The position numbers and the translations under genes were made by a program. A DNA stretch of 64,000 nucleotides from Neolewinella maritima (GTDB lineage: Bacteria > Bacteroidota > Bacteroidia > Chitinophagales > Saprospiraceae). A model generated the notes under the pieces. That model was not told where the DNA came from. It searched no databases and saw only the letters and a program-made list of their open reading frames with translations. The DNA is taken from positions 1,860,001 through 1,924,000 of the forward strand of contig NZ_CAKLPZ010000001.1 of NCBI RefSeq assembly GCF_923081025.1, given 5' to 3'. This document shows positions 1-8,154 of this stretch, piece after piece; the stretch's first letter is position 1; the number at the start of each line of letters is the position of its first letter.

Positions 1-218
1 GCCAGCCAGCGGATGTTTTCCTTGCCCGTCCCGTCGTACACTTCCGGCAGATCGAACACCCGCTGGTAGAACGCCACGCTGGCGTCCACATCGTCCACGT
101 TTATGGCATAATGATCAAAGCTCGCGCGAAAGGATCCGGATTCCAAACCGAACGCATCCGGGCGGGGTGCGCAGGATGCAAGGCATATACTCAGCAGGGC
201 TAGGAGGAATAGACGCAT
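1..218 (-). CDS. VOC/glyoxalase-family lipoprotein, 3' part missing
   Basis: The gene runs leftwards off the window edge, so only the first 72 codons are present. The N-terminus is a hydrophobic signal ending in LASC, a lipobox that would lipidate Cys16 and anchor the protein in a membrane. From about residue 34 the sequence (FDHYAINVDDVDASVAFYQ) matches the first beta-alpha-beta module of the vicinal-oxygen-chelate fold, with His36 in the place of the usual first metal ligand. Substrate cannot be told from this fragment; members include glyoxalase I, dioxygenases and resistance proteins. It lies 19 nt downstream of the acyl-CoA dehydrogenase stop and could be co-transcribed with it. Confidence 0.75.
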   Translation of the reverse strand, partial: MRLFLLALLSICLASCAPRPDAFGLESGSFRASFDHYAINVDDVDASVAFYQRVFDLPEVYDGTGKENIRWL

Positions 219-237
219 GGTGATGGGGGGCTGTTGA

Positions 238-2043
238 CTATACGAGCAGTGCGGCTTCGGTGTCCAGGGTGATACGTTCCTGCGCCAGTAGCGTACGGCG
301 CAGGCCCGCGGTACGCGAGAATACGTAGGTGAAAAAGTAGCGCGCGGTCTGCACCTTAGACTGATAGAAGCGCTGATCCTCTTCGCCCAGGGGATCCTTA
401 CCCACGGTCATGGCGGATTCGAGCGCCCGGGTGGCTACGGTCGCTTGCTGTAACCAGGACCAAGCGATGACGTGCAGGCCGAAGTAGTCCAGAAATACGG
501 TCGCATCGGCGAGGAATACCTTGGGGTCTTCTTCGCGGGCCAGTTGCAGCAGCTGCGCCATGACCTCCTGCAGTCCCTGCAGGCTTTTGCCCAGCGCGGT
601 AGCCAGCTCGGCAATCGCGGGCTGGGCGGAGGCCGCCTTGATCGCGGCGAGCATCTCCTCTTTCAGGTAGCGTACGGCCTGGCCGTTCTGCATCATCACC
701 TTGCGACCCAGCAAGTCTAGTCCGTGGATGGTAGTGGTACCCTCGTAGATCGAGTTGACCCGGATGTCGCGGAAGATCTGCTCGAGCGGGAAGTCGTCCG
801 TATAGCCGGCCCCGCCCAGTACTTGCATACCAATGCTGACCGCCTCGTTCCCATACTCAGCCGGAAAACTTTTGGCGATTGGGGTGAGCAGTTCCAGCAG
901 CAGATGCGAGCGCTCGTCTCCGTTGGCGCGGTAGTGGTCTTCGTACAAGCTACACTGAAGAAGCAGGTGAATGCTCCCCTCTACTACGGCCTTCTGAAAG
1001 AACAGCATGCGGCGCACGTCGGCGTGTTCGATGATGGTGACCTGCGGCGCATTAATATCCTTGTTACCGGGGTGGCGGCCCTGCGGCCGCTCGTTGGCGT
1101 ACTTGAGGCTGGCGTAGTAGGCCGCGGAGGCTGAGCCGGCGGCCATCATGCCGGTACCGATTCGTGCCTCATTCATCATGAGGAACATGTGCTTGAGACC
1201 ACTGAACTCCTGTCCTACCAGGAAGCCGCGGGTAGGCCCCTGCTCGCCGTACATCAGGTGAGCAGCTACGTAGCCCTTCTGCCCCATCTTGCCGTAGATG
1301 CCTGCCGTGGTGACGTTGTTGTCGGTTAGGTCATCGCCTTCGGGGACATGCTTAGGGACTACAAAGAGGCTTACCCCCTTCGTTCCCTTGGGTCCGCCCT
1401 TTTTGCGGGCCAGCAGCAGGTGTACTACGTTGTCGACTGCCGTATGGTCGCCGCCACTGATGTATATCTTCTGTCCGTGGATGAGGTAGGTACCGTCAGC
1501 CTGCTCCTCGTAGGTCGAGGTGATATCGCTGAGCGAGCTACCGGCCTGGGGTTCAGTCAGGGCCATCGTACCCTGCCAGCGCCCCTCGGCCATGGGTTTG
1601 AGGTAGATGTCCTTGAGGGTATCGCTACCGAACTCACGGATCAGGTTGGCTGCCCCGGTGGTCAGGAATCCGTAGGCGGCGAGGTTGCCATTGGCGGCTT
1701 GGAATATGAGTCCCCCGGCGTTATGTACCGTCAGGGGCATTTGCTGTCCGTTGTGCTCGTAGTCCCAGTTCGCGCTGAGCCAGCCGGCCTCCCCCATGGC
1801 GCGCATGCCCTCCCCTACTTCGGGCAGCACGTGTACCTCGCCATCCTGAAAGTAAGCCTTGTTCTTGTCCATCTCCTGGTATACAGGGTGGAGGTACTGG
1901 TCGGCCAGCTGCTGTGCGGCGTCCAGACTGAAGTCGATAGCCTCCTGGTCAAAATCCTGGAAGCGCTCGAACTGCCGGATCGAGTCCAAGTCCAGCACTT
2001 CGTGTAGGATGAAGCGTAGGTTTCTAGCGGAAATGTAGGACAT
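238..2043 (-). CDS. Acyl-CoA dehydrogenase, long (FadE-like) type
   Basis: Predicted to catalyse the FAD-dependent alpha,beta-dehydrogenation of acyl-CoA, the first step of beta-oxidation, in the cytoplasm. At 601 aa it is longer than the 380-aa classical enzymes and carries the extra C-terminal domain of the 600-aa subfamily. Visible motifs: ALTEPQAGSS in the FAD/substrate-binding middle domain, and IYEGTT with Glu434 at the position of the catalytic base. The start at 2043 (MSYISARNL) is chosen because it begins just after the preceding gene's stop; an upstream in-frame start at 2091 would overlap that gene. It is 7 nt downstream of the GH5 endoglucanase, an unexpected metabolic neighbour, probably read from the same transcript. 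Substrate chain length is not predictable. Confidence 0.9.
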   Translation of the reverse strand: MSYISARNLRFILHEVLDLDSIRQFERFQDFDQEAIDFSLDAAQQLADQYLHPVYQEMDKNKAYFQDGEVHVLPEVGEGMRAMGEAGWLSANWDYEHNGQQMPLTVHNAGGLIFQAANGNLAAYGFLTTGAANLIREFGSDTLKDIYLKPMAEGRWQGTMALTEPQAGSSLSDITSTYEEQADGTYLIHGQKIYISGGDHTAVDNVVHLLLARKKGGPKGTKGVSLFVVPKHVPEGDDLTDNNVTTAGIYGKMGQKGYVAAHLMYGEQGPTRGFLVGQEFSGLKHMFLMMNEARIGTGMMAAGSASAAYYASLKYANERPQGRHPGNKDINAPQVTIIEHADVRRMLFFQKAVVEGSIHLLLQCSLYEDHYRANGDERSHLLLELLTPIAKSFPAEYGNEAVSIGMQVLGGAGYTDDFPLEQIFRDIRVNSIYEGTTTIHGLDLLGRKVMMQNGQAVRYLKEEMLAAIKAASAQPAIAELATALGKSLQGLQEVMAQLLQLAREEDPKVFLADATVFLDYFGLHVIAWSWLQQATVATRALESAMTVGKDPLGEEDQRFYQSKVQTARYFFTYVFSRTAGLRRTLLAQERITLDTEAALLV

Positions 2044-2050
2044 GGATTTA

Positions 2051-5000
2051 TTAGTTAATGCGAACCTGGAAAGCACGGCTCGGTGTACCATCCAGGTGGA
2101 GTTGTAAAAAGTAGGTGCCGCCGGCCAGGTCGGCTACCTCGAGCGTCAGCTCGGTCGTACCGGCGGGTTGCCGTGCCAGAGCGGTGCGCCGCACATTGCG
2201 GCCAAGCGCATCGTACAGGTCTACCCGCACATCCGTACGCGCGTTAAGCTCAAAGCGTAGGTTCAGGCGATTCTCAACGGGATTAGGATACACGGACAAT
2301 CCATCCAGCTGCACAAAGTTCCGTACGGCGGTAGAAAGCTCCACCCCGAAACTGAGGTAGTCGATCTCGATCGTATCGTTGAAGCCACCGGTAGCGGCCT
2401 CGGGATAAAATACGAGCTGGGTAACGCGCTGGCCGTCGACCGTACAGGGTGCAGCGTCGGTGGTACAGCCCGTGCCGCCGTACCCGCCGTCCTGGTAGGC
2501 GGAGTATTCCAGGGTGTAGACCTTGAATTCGTCTCCGGCGATCACCACCGTATTATTATCGATACTGGTGTGCAGGTTCTGATCATCGATCAGATCAACA
2601 CGAAGACTGCTGCTGTCGCCGCTCAGCGTACGTGCCCGGATGAACAGCTTGTTATCCGAACCGATCACATCAGCTTTTCCGTTTTCACCACCTACGGTAT
2701 AGCGGAAGCTTCGGTACGCTTCCGCCGTACCGTCGCCCGCAATCGTCAGTACTCCATCGGTTACGCTGTAGGCAATACCCTGATCGGTGCCGGAGAATGC
2801 ATCGGACGCACTGGTGAGGTCGTCACTATAATTTACGACGCCTGCGTCGGCGACAGTACTGGTATCAAGGGGTTGCCCAAAGCTCAGGTAATCGATGACG
2901 AGCGTATCCATGAACATGCCCGCCTCCGGTTCGGGATAGAAGGTGAGGGCTACGATGCGACCACCGTTTACCGGGCAGTTAGTGCCATCCGGGCAGCCCG
3001 TACCGCCGTATCCACCATCGGTATATCCGTCCGCAAAGTCGTAGACGTAGTCCTGAAATTCCGTTCCGCTAATGCTGGCGCTACGTCCAGCCAGGGTGGT
3101 GTGTAGATTACTGTCATCGACAAGATCGATGCGTAGCTTGACCGGATCGCCACTGGTGGTACGCGCTCCGATGTAGAGCTTATTCCCACTCCCCGTCACG
3201 TTGGCAGCCAGCGAGTCCGGTAGATCGTAGCGGAAGGTTTGGTACGGTCCGGCCGTACCGTCGCCGACTACAGTGAGTTCCCCGTCCATCACCGAGTAGG
3301 TGATGCCCGCGGGCTCCCCGGTGAATCGGGTTGCGGCTGTATCCAAGCCATCGAAGTAATTGACCACTGCTCCGCTGTCTGGGGCGGCAGGAGTGAACAC
3401 GAAATAGTCGATGTTGAAGGGCTGGTCGCCGGTGATGTCTACCCGCAGTATCTGCTCTCCCGCAGCCAGACTCAGCACACCTACCGAAGAAAATTCCTGG
3501 AAGGTGCTGTAGCTACCGGTCCCCGCAGCCGGTACCGAAACACTGGTGGCTGAGCTGCCCCCACTGGCACTTACTTTAAGGCTGCCATTACCTTGTTCGC
3601 TAGCCAGTGCGGCCGATACAGCGAAGGCTCCGGCTTCGGGTACCAGCACGGTGTACTCGAGCCATTCGCCGCGGGCTACGTAGCCTACCGCGAAGCCACC
3701 ACTTCCGTTGCCCCCTATGTCTACCCCTTCGTCTGTACGGTACTCATTGGGGATATTCTCGGCTTCTGAATCGTGGTACGCTACTTCCTCTCCCCCACGG
3801 TCAAAGTTCTCGGCCTGCAGGGTATCCGTGATGACGATCGCTGTATCACCGAATGGCGTCTGCTCACCGGCCAGCAACACCCGGGCGGGGTAGCTCTGCA
3901 CCAGCGTTCCGTCCGCACGAGTAAAAGACAGCCGGTACCGGTAAAACGTACCGATCTCGACGTCTGTATCGGTGTAGCTACTGGTCCCTGCGGGCAGGGT
4001 GGCTACTGCAGCGAAAGCTGCCTCACCGACGGAGCGTTCCACCACTAGTCCGCCCCGATCGGAGCGATTATTCCAGCTTAGGGTGATCTCAGGGGTGATA
4101 GTATCTACGGGCTCCGCTGTGGTAGCGCGTACGTCAGTGGGGGAATCGGCGTACGTGTTTATGAGGATGTCCTTCACCTCTGGCCAGTTACCGGAGTCGC
4201 GGTCCAGGAGTCGGAACATGCCGCCATCGTCCCATACCGCAAAGGCGAAGCCGTAGCGCAGAGCTGCCTCGGTAAAGGCCGCGTAGAAACGCATGCGGGA
4301 ATTGTAATCAGCCTGTAGTACGGCGCCGAACTCGCTGAGGTAAACGGGTACGCCGTTTTCAGTAGACCAGGCTGCTACCTTGGCAAATTTCTGATCCAGT
4401 AGCTGGTAGTCACTTTCACTGCCCCAGGTACCTACCCCGTTGAGCCCGAATTGAAACGGATCGTACGAGTGAAAGTATCCGATCAGGTACGGATCGTCGG
4501 GGATGCGCGCCACCAGCAATTCCTCTGCGTTGGAGTACTGGTACCCCCCGAAGATCACCAGGCGGGTCGGGTTGCTCATCCGAATGATGTCGAGCACACG
4601 CTGGTTGACATCATCCACCTGCGCTACGGTCATCCCGAAGGGTTCGTTGATGACCTCAAGGAGCAGCTTATCGGACTTGTCGCTAAAGCGCTGCGCTACC
4701 TGGGTCCAGATGGCATCGAACCGTGCCCGGAGTGTGGGATTGTCGTAGTCACTCTTCAGCCAATCCTCATGGTGGGCATTCAGCGTAATGAAAAGATCTC
4801 GATCCAGGCCCCAATCAACCACCTGCTCTACCCGATCCAGCCAGGCGGCATCGATGGTGTAGGGGGGCTCATCACCGGTGTGCTCGTCCCAGCGTACGGG
4901 CACCCGCACATTCGTAAATCCGGCAGCTACGTAGGCATCGAAGTAAGCTTCCTGCGCCGGTCCGTTGTTCCAGGCCCCTTCCGTAGGCGGCTCGAGGGTA

Positions 5001-5119
5001 TTGCCCAGGTTGATGCCGCGGCCCATGGCGGCCACCGCTTCTGCAGGCGTGAGCTGAGCAGCCAGCTGGTGGGTCACCAATAAAATCAGGAGCAGACAAC
5101 TCAGTGAACGTGAAAGCAT
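2051..5119 (-). CDS. Secreted multidomain GH5 endoglucanase with CBM6 and T9SS sorting domain
   Basis: Predicted extracellular beta-glucan hydrolase, 1022 aa. Order: signal peptide (1-21, ending QLAAQ); GH5 catalytic domain (about 25-345) with NEP acid/base Glu159 and SEFG nucleophile Glu263; a fibronectin-III-like stretch (about 350-440); a CBM6-like carbohydrate-binding module (about 460-620); two homologous domains of about 165 aa of unknown family; and a type A T9SS C-terminal domain (last about 85 residues, VYPNPVENRLNL...). The tail means export across the outer membrane by the type IX system and probable cell-surface attachment. The start at 5119 gives a clean signal peptide; the 56-residue upstream extension is rejected. 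A TACTTTCG -7-like element lies 32 nt upstream. Cellulase activity is the family default; mannanase or xyloglucanase are alternatives. Confidence 0.92.
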   Translation of the reverse strand: MLSRSLSCLLLILLVTHQLAAQLTPAEAVAAMGRGINLGNTLEPPTEGAWNNGPAQEAYFDAYVAAGFTNVRVPVRWDEHTGDEPPYTIDAAWLDRVEQVVDWGLDRDLFITLNAHHEDWLKSDYDNPTLRARFDAIWTQVAQRFSDKSDKLLLEVINEPFGMTVAQVDDVNQRVLDIIRMSNPTRLVIFGGYQYSNAEELLVARIPDDPYLIGYFHSYDPFQFGLNGVGTWGSESDYQLLDQKFAKVAAWSTENGVPVYLSEFGAVLQADYNSRMRFYAAFTEAALRYGFAFAVWDDGGMFRLLDRDSGNWPEVKDILINTYADSPTDVRATTAEPVDTITPEITLSWNNRSDRGGLVVERSVGEAAFAAVATLPAGTSSYTDTDVEIGTFYRYRLSFTRADGTLVQSYPARVLLAGEQTPFGDTAIVITDTLQAENFDRGGEEVAYHDSEAENIPNEYRTDEGVDIGGNGSGGFAVGYVARGEWLEYTVLVPEAGAFAVSAALASEQGNGSLKVSASGGSSATSVSVPAAGTGSYSTFQEFSSVGVLSLAAGEQILRVDITGDQPFNIDYFVFTPAAPDSGAVVNYFDGLDTAATRFTGEPAGITYSVMDGELTVVGDGTAGPYQTFRYDLPDSLAANVTGSGNKLYIGARTTSGDPVKLRIDLVDDSNLHTTLAGRSASISGTEFQDYVYDFADGYTDGGYGGTGCPDGTNCPVNGGRIVALTFYPEPEAGMFMDTLVIDYLSFGQPLDTSTVADAGVVNYSDDLTSASDAFSGTDQGIAYSVTDGVLTIAGDGTAEAYRSFRYTVGGENGKADVIGSDNKLFIRARTLSGDSSSLRVDLIDDQNLHTSIDNNTVVIAGDEFKVYTLEYSAYQDGGYGGTGCTTDAAPCTVDGQRVTQLVFYPEAATGGFNDTIEIDYLSFGVELSTAVRNFVQLDGLSVYPNPVENRLNLRFELNARTDVRVDLYDALGRNVRRTALARQPAGTTELTLEVADLAGGTYFLQLHLDGTPSRAFQVRIN
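2338..3366 (-). repeat. Two tandem copies of a ~165-aa unknown domain inside the GH5 protein
   Basis: Protein-level repeat, not a DNA repeat. Copy 1 is encoded by about 3366 to 2870 and copy 2 by about 2843 to 2338. Both begin VVNY.D.L, continue with GI.YSV.DG.LT..GDGTA..Y..FRY, share R.DL.DD.NLHT, a DGGYGGTGC segment followed by a second cysteine, and end IDYLSFG. The paired cysteines suggest one disulfide per copy. The beta-rich pattern is like carbohydrate-binding modules, but I could not assign a family. Confidence 0.8.
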
Positions 5120-5151
5120 AATGGATACGTTAGGTGGGCCGATTACTGAGG

Positions 5152-5159
5152 CGAAAGTA
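5152..5159 (-). promoter_or_regulatory. -7 element TACTTTCG for the GH5 gene
   Basis: TACTTTCG matches TAnnTTTG with one change, 32 nt before the endoglucanase start. It is back to back with the arginine decarboxylase promoter. Confidence 0.45.
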
Positions 5160-5231
5160 AGGCGTGGGCGGGGAAGTCCGGGTAGGGTATTTTGCCATAC
5201 AACCACCCCGGGAGCTATCAAGGCGTCAGTG

Positions 5232-5239
5232 TATCTTTG
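5232..5239 (+). promoter_or_regulatory. -7 element TATCTTTG for arginine decarboxylase
   Basis: Exact match to the Bacteroidota -7 consensus TAnnTTTG, 22 nt before the TTG start of the decarboxylase gene. Confidence 0.65.
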
Positions 5240-5261
5240 CGCGCCCAAATAGGACCCCAGC

Positions 5262-6659
5262 TTGGCTAACAAATACTTTGACCTCATCGATCAGACCTTC
5301 TACTTTCCGCAGGAAGGATTTGATCTGACTGATGGCTACCTTACGTTCAACCGGATTCCGCTGATTCACCTGATCCGCAAGTACGGTACCCCGCTCAAAC
5401 TTACCTATCTACCGAGCATCGGTCGCAAGATTAAGGAGGCGCGCAACCTATTCCGCCGGGCTATGCGCGCACAGGGGTATGCCGGTCAGTACAACTACTG
5501 TTACTGTACGAAGAGCAGCCACTTTGCGCACGTGGTAGAAGAAGCACTCGATCACGACGTGCAGCTGGAAATCAGTTCGGCGTACGATATCGATCTGATC
5601 CGCCGGTTACACGCCCGTAGTAAATTGGACAAGCAGATCAAGATCGTCTGTAACGGCTTCAAACCCGAGAACTACCTGGAGGGCATCGTGGGCTTGATGA
5701 ACGATGGCTTTGAAAACGTCATCGCGGTGGTCGATAACGGTCACGAACTTGATTACTACGACGCCCACGTGCAGGGGGTAGCGAAGATCGGCATCCGCGT
5801 AGCTACGGAAGAGGAGCCGAACTTTGAATTCTACACCAGCCGCCTCGGGTTGCGCAATGGGGATGTGCTACCGCTGTTTCGCGAGCGGATTCGGGACAAC
5901 CCGAAGCTGGAGTTGCACATGCTCCACTTCTTTGTCGATACGGGCATCAAGGATACGCTATACTACTGGGGAGAACTGAAGAAGGCCGTACGCCTCTACG
6001 GGCAGTTGAAGCAAGAAAGTCCCGCCCTCCACGCCCTGAATATCGGAGGTGGTATGCCGATCCGCAACAGCCTAGGCTTTGAGTTCGACTATAAGTATAT
6101 GGTACGGGAGATCGTCAAGAACATCCTGGAGGCCTGCGAAGAAGATGAAGTGCCGGAGCCGGACATCTTCACCGAGTTTGGCAAGTACACCGTAGGGGAA
6201 AGTGGCGCGACCATCTTTTCCGTGCTGGCGCGCAAGCAGCAGAACGACAGCGAGATGTGGTACATGATCGACAACTCCCTGATGACCACCCTACCCGATG
6301 CCTGGGGGATCGGCGAGCGTTTTATCCTACTGCCCATCAATAAGTGGGACCGCGACTATCGGCGGGTCAATATCGGGGGGCTCAGTTGCGACAACTCCGA
6401 TTATTACAATTCCGAGATCCACGAAAGTCAGGTCTACTTGCCGGTGGATAAGGATGGAGACGGGGAGCCACTCTATCTAGGCTTCTTTCATACCGGTGCC
6501 TACCAGGATAACATCAGCGGCTACGGTGGCATCAAGCACTGTATGATCCCAAGTCCCCAGCACATCATCATCGATCTGGATAAGGAGGGCAATCTGACCG
6601 ATCGGCTTCTGGCCGGTAAGCAGACCGCAGAAAGCATGCTCCAAATTCTCGGCTACTAG
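5262..6659 (+). CDS. speA: Arginine decarboxylase (PLP, alanine-racemase fold)
   Basis: Predicted to decarboxylate arginine to agmatine as the entry to polyamine synthesis. The 465-aa protein has the group IV decarboxylase architecture: an N-terminal PLP TIM barrel with NYCYCTKSSHF, where Lys84 is the likely Schiff-base lysine, and a C-terminal beta domain. This is the compact Bacteroidota form, shorter than the 630-aa E. coli SpeA. The start is TTG at 5262: translation from there gives MANKYFDLIDQTF, which fits the family N-terminus as I recall it, and no ATG lies nearby. It is transcribed divergently from the endoglucanase. Ornithine or diaminopimelate decarboxylase activity is less likely but cannot be excluded by eye. 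Confidence 0.85.
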   Translation: MANKYFDLIDQTFYFPQEGFDLTDGYLTFNRIPLIHLIRKYGTPLKLTYLPSIGRKIKEARNLFRRAMRAQGYAGQYNYCYCTKSSHFAHVVEEALDHDVQLEISSAYDIDLIRRLHARSKLDKQIKIVCNGFKPENYLEGIVGLMNDGFENVIAVVDNGHELDYYDAHVQGVAKIGIRVATEEEPNFEFYTSRLGLRNGDVLPLFRERIRDNPKLELHMLHFFVDTGIKDTLYYWGELKKAVRLYGQLKQESPALHALNIGGGMPIRNSLGFEFDYKYMVREIVKNILEACEEDEVPEPDIFTEFGKYTVGESGATIFSVLARKQQNDSEMWYMIDNSLMTTLPDAWGIGERFILLPINKWDRDYRRVNIGGLSCDNSDYYNSEIHESQVYLPVDKDGDGEPLYLGFFHTGAYQDNISGYGGIKHCMIPSPQHIIIDLDKEGNLTDRLLAGKQTAESMLQILGY

Positions 6660-6666
6660 GACGAAG

Positions 6667-6674
6667 TACCTTTA
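6667..6674 (+). promoter_or_regulatory. -7-like element TACCTTTA
   Basis: Near-consensus element just downstream of the arginine decarboxylase stop, the likely promoter of the following membrane-protein gene. Confidence 0.4.
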
Positions 6675-6718
6675 CGGAACCGGTTGGCGTTCTCATCATC
6701 ACTACCCGATCCAGGATC

Positions 6719-7387
6719 ATGATACCGGTAGCGACCCGCAGTATATTTATGAAACCAATCGAATTACCTTCCAGACGCACCTACATCTGGGTACTAGGTG
6801 TAGCTGCATTTTGCGCTCTTGCCGTAGGAGGTACCTTTCTGATTGCTGAGGTCAATGACTTATCTGCCGGCACCTTCACCCGTGATCCACTGGCTATCTC
6901 TAGCCTGCCCTGGTATACTGGTTACCTGTCCCAACTTACCGCTATGTGCTGGGCGGGGACCAGCAGTATAGCACTCTTTGCAGGTACGGTCTCCAAGCGG
7001 CTCGGACGCGTTAGCCCATCTAGCGATCTGCTGATCTACCTCGGCGCATTTGCACTGTTGATGGGTCTGGACGACGTCCTGATGCTGCACGAGGGGCTGG
7101 CTAAGACCGTCGGTATCCCGGAGGAGGTGTTCTACCTGACCTATGCCGGACTATCAGCGGGCTGCTGGTGGCTATACCGCGGCGTACTGGAGCACACCCC
7201 GTATCTGCTCTTGCTGGTTACGCTGGCTTGTTTCGCGTTGTCGGTCCTGGACGATGTAGTGGGCGTACCGCTAGTGGATCCCTTCCTCTTCGAAGATGGC
7301 TTTAAGTTTATGGGTGTAATCAGCTGGCTGGCATATCATTACCGGCTGGGGCTGCTTTGTTTACGTATAGACCCAGCGACAACCTAG
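6719..7387 (+). CDS. Six-TM membrane protein of unknown function
   Basis: Not recognised as a named family. About six hydrophobic segments are visible (near residues 22-44, 66-88, 104-124, 136-156, 160-182 and 192-212). Two acidic motifs lie at membrane edges: GLDDVLMLHEGL after segment 3 and the pair VLDDVV...FEDGFKFMG around segment 5-6. Repeated Asp/His/Glu in membrane helices suggests a metal-dependent integral membrane enzyme, but this is only inference. An internal start at 6749 (MKPIELPSRR) is equally plausible. The stop overlaps that of the convergent SDR gene in a shared CTAG. Confidence 0.7.
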   Translation: MIPVATRSIFMKPIELPSRRTYIWVLGVAAFCALAVGGTFLIAEVNDLSAGTFTRDPLAISSLPWYTGYLSQLTAMCWAGTSSIALFAGTVSKRLGRVSPSSDLLIYLGAFALLMGLDDVLMLHEGLAKTVGIPEEVFYLTYAGLSAGCWWLYRGVLEHTPYLLLLVTLACFALSVLDDVVGVPLVDPFLFEDGFKFMGVISWLAYHYRLGLLCLRIDPATT

Positions 7388-8154
7388 CTCTGAATTTTTT
7401 TGATCGCTGCCATCGCGAGCCGCTCGGGCACGAAGGGAATAAATCCCTTGATCGCTACCGCGAGGCCTATTTCGGTGATCACCTCCAGGCGGCCGGCTTC
7501 CATGGCGGTGTAGCCCTGGGCGGCGGTCGCCTGTGGGGTAGCTGCACTTTCGAACAACTTGGAGTCACTCAGGCCGGCCGTGTCGGCAAATCCAGTATCA
7601 ACGGCACCCGGGCACAAGGCCGTCACGGTCACGCCACTACCCTGTAGTTCGGAGGCGACCCCCTTACTCAGCGAGTTGACGAACGCCTTGGTGGCAAAGT
7701 ATACCGCCTGCATGGGGCCTGGCATGAAGCCGGCGGTACTCGAGGTGTTCAGCACTTTTCCCTTACCGCGCGCTACCATACCCGGCAAAAACAGATGCAT
7801 CAGTTCGGCAACGGCCCGCATGTTCAGCTCCATCATACCGCTCAGGAGCGACCACTCCTGCTCGACGAACTGACCCGCCCCGCCGAAACCGGCATTATTG
7901 AACAGGTATTCGACGGTTAATCCATCGGCCTCCACGGCCTCAAACAGTTCTTGACGCGAGGCAGTCTCGGTGAGGTCCTTGGCCATCACCAGTACGTCTA
8001 CGCTAAATTTTTGTCGTAGCGATTCGGCGAGCGTGTTTAGTTCGTCTTCCCCGCGGGCTACCAAAATGAGATCTCGGCCCCGGCGGGCGTGCTCGTGGGC
8101 AAGCGCGCGGCCGATGCCGGAACTGGCACCGGTGACTAGTCCAATATTGTTCAT
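7384..8154 (-). CDS. Short-chain dehydrogenase/reductase (SDR)
   Basis: Cytoplasmic NAD(P)-dependent oxidoreductase of the classical SDR type, 256 aa. Visible: TGASSGIG cofactor motif (8-15), an arginine after beta-2 favouring NADPH, NNAG (86-89), the serine region NTSST (136-140), and the catalytic pair Tyr152/Lys156 in YFATK. It belongs to the DltE/YqjQ-like group by overall look; the substrate is unknown. Its ATG overlaps the stop of the trehalose gene by 4 nt (ATGA), so the two are translationally coupled. Confidence 0.88.
   Translation of the reverse strand: MNNIGLVTGASSGIGRALAHEHARRGRDLILVARGEDELNTLAESLRQKFSVDVLVMAKDLTETASRQELFEAVEADGLTVEYLFNNAGFGGAGQFVEQEWSLLSGMMELNMRAVAELMHLFLPGMVARGKGKVLNTSSTAGFMPGPMQAVYFATKAFVNSLSKGVASELQGSGVTVTALCPGAVDTGFADTAGLSDSKLFESAATPQATAAQGYTAMEAGRLEVITEIGLAVAIKGFIPFVPERLAMAAIKKIQS

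Noticed and set aside
1298-2007. Rightward frames opposite the acyl-CoA dehydrogenase
   Set aside because: Shadow frames of a well-supported gene; no domain, signal or promoter.
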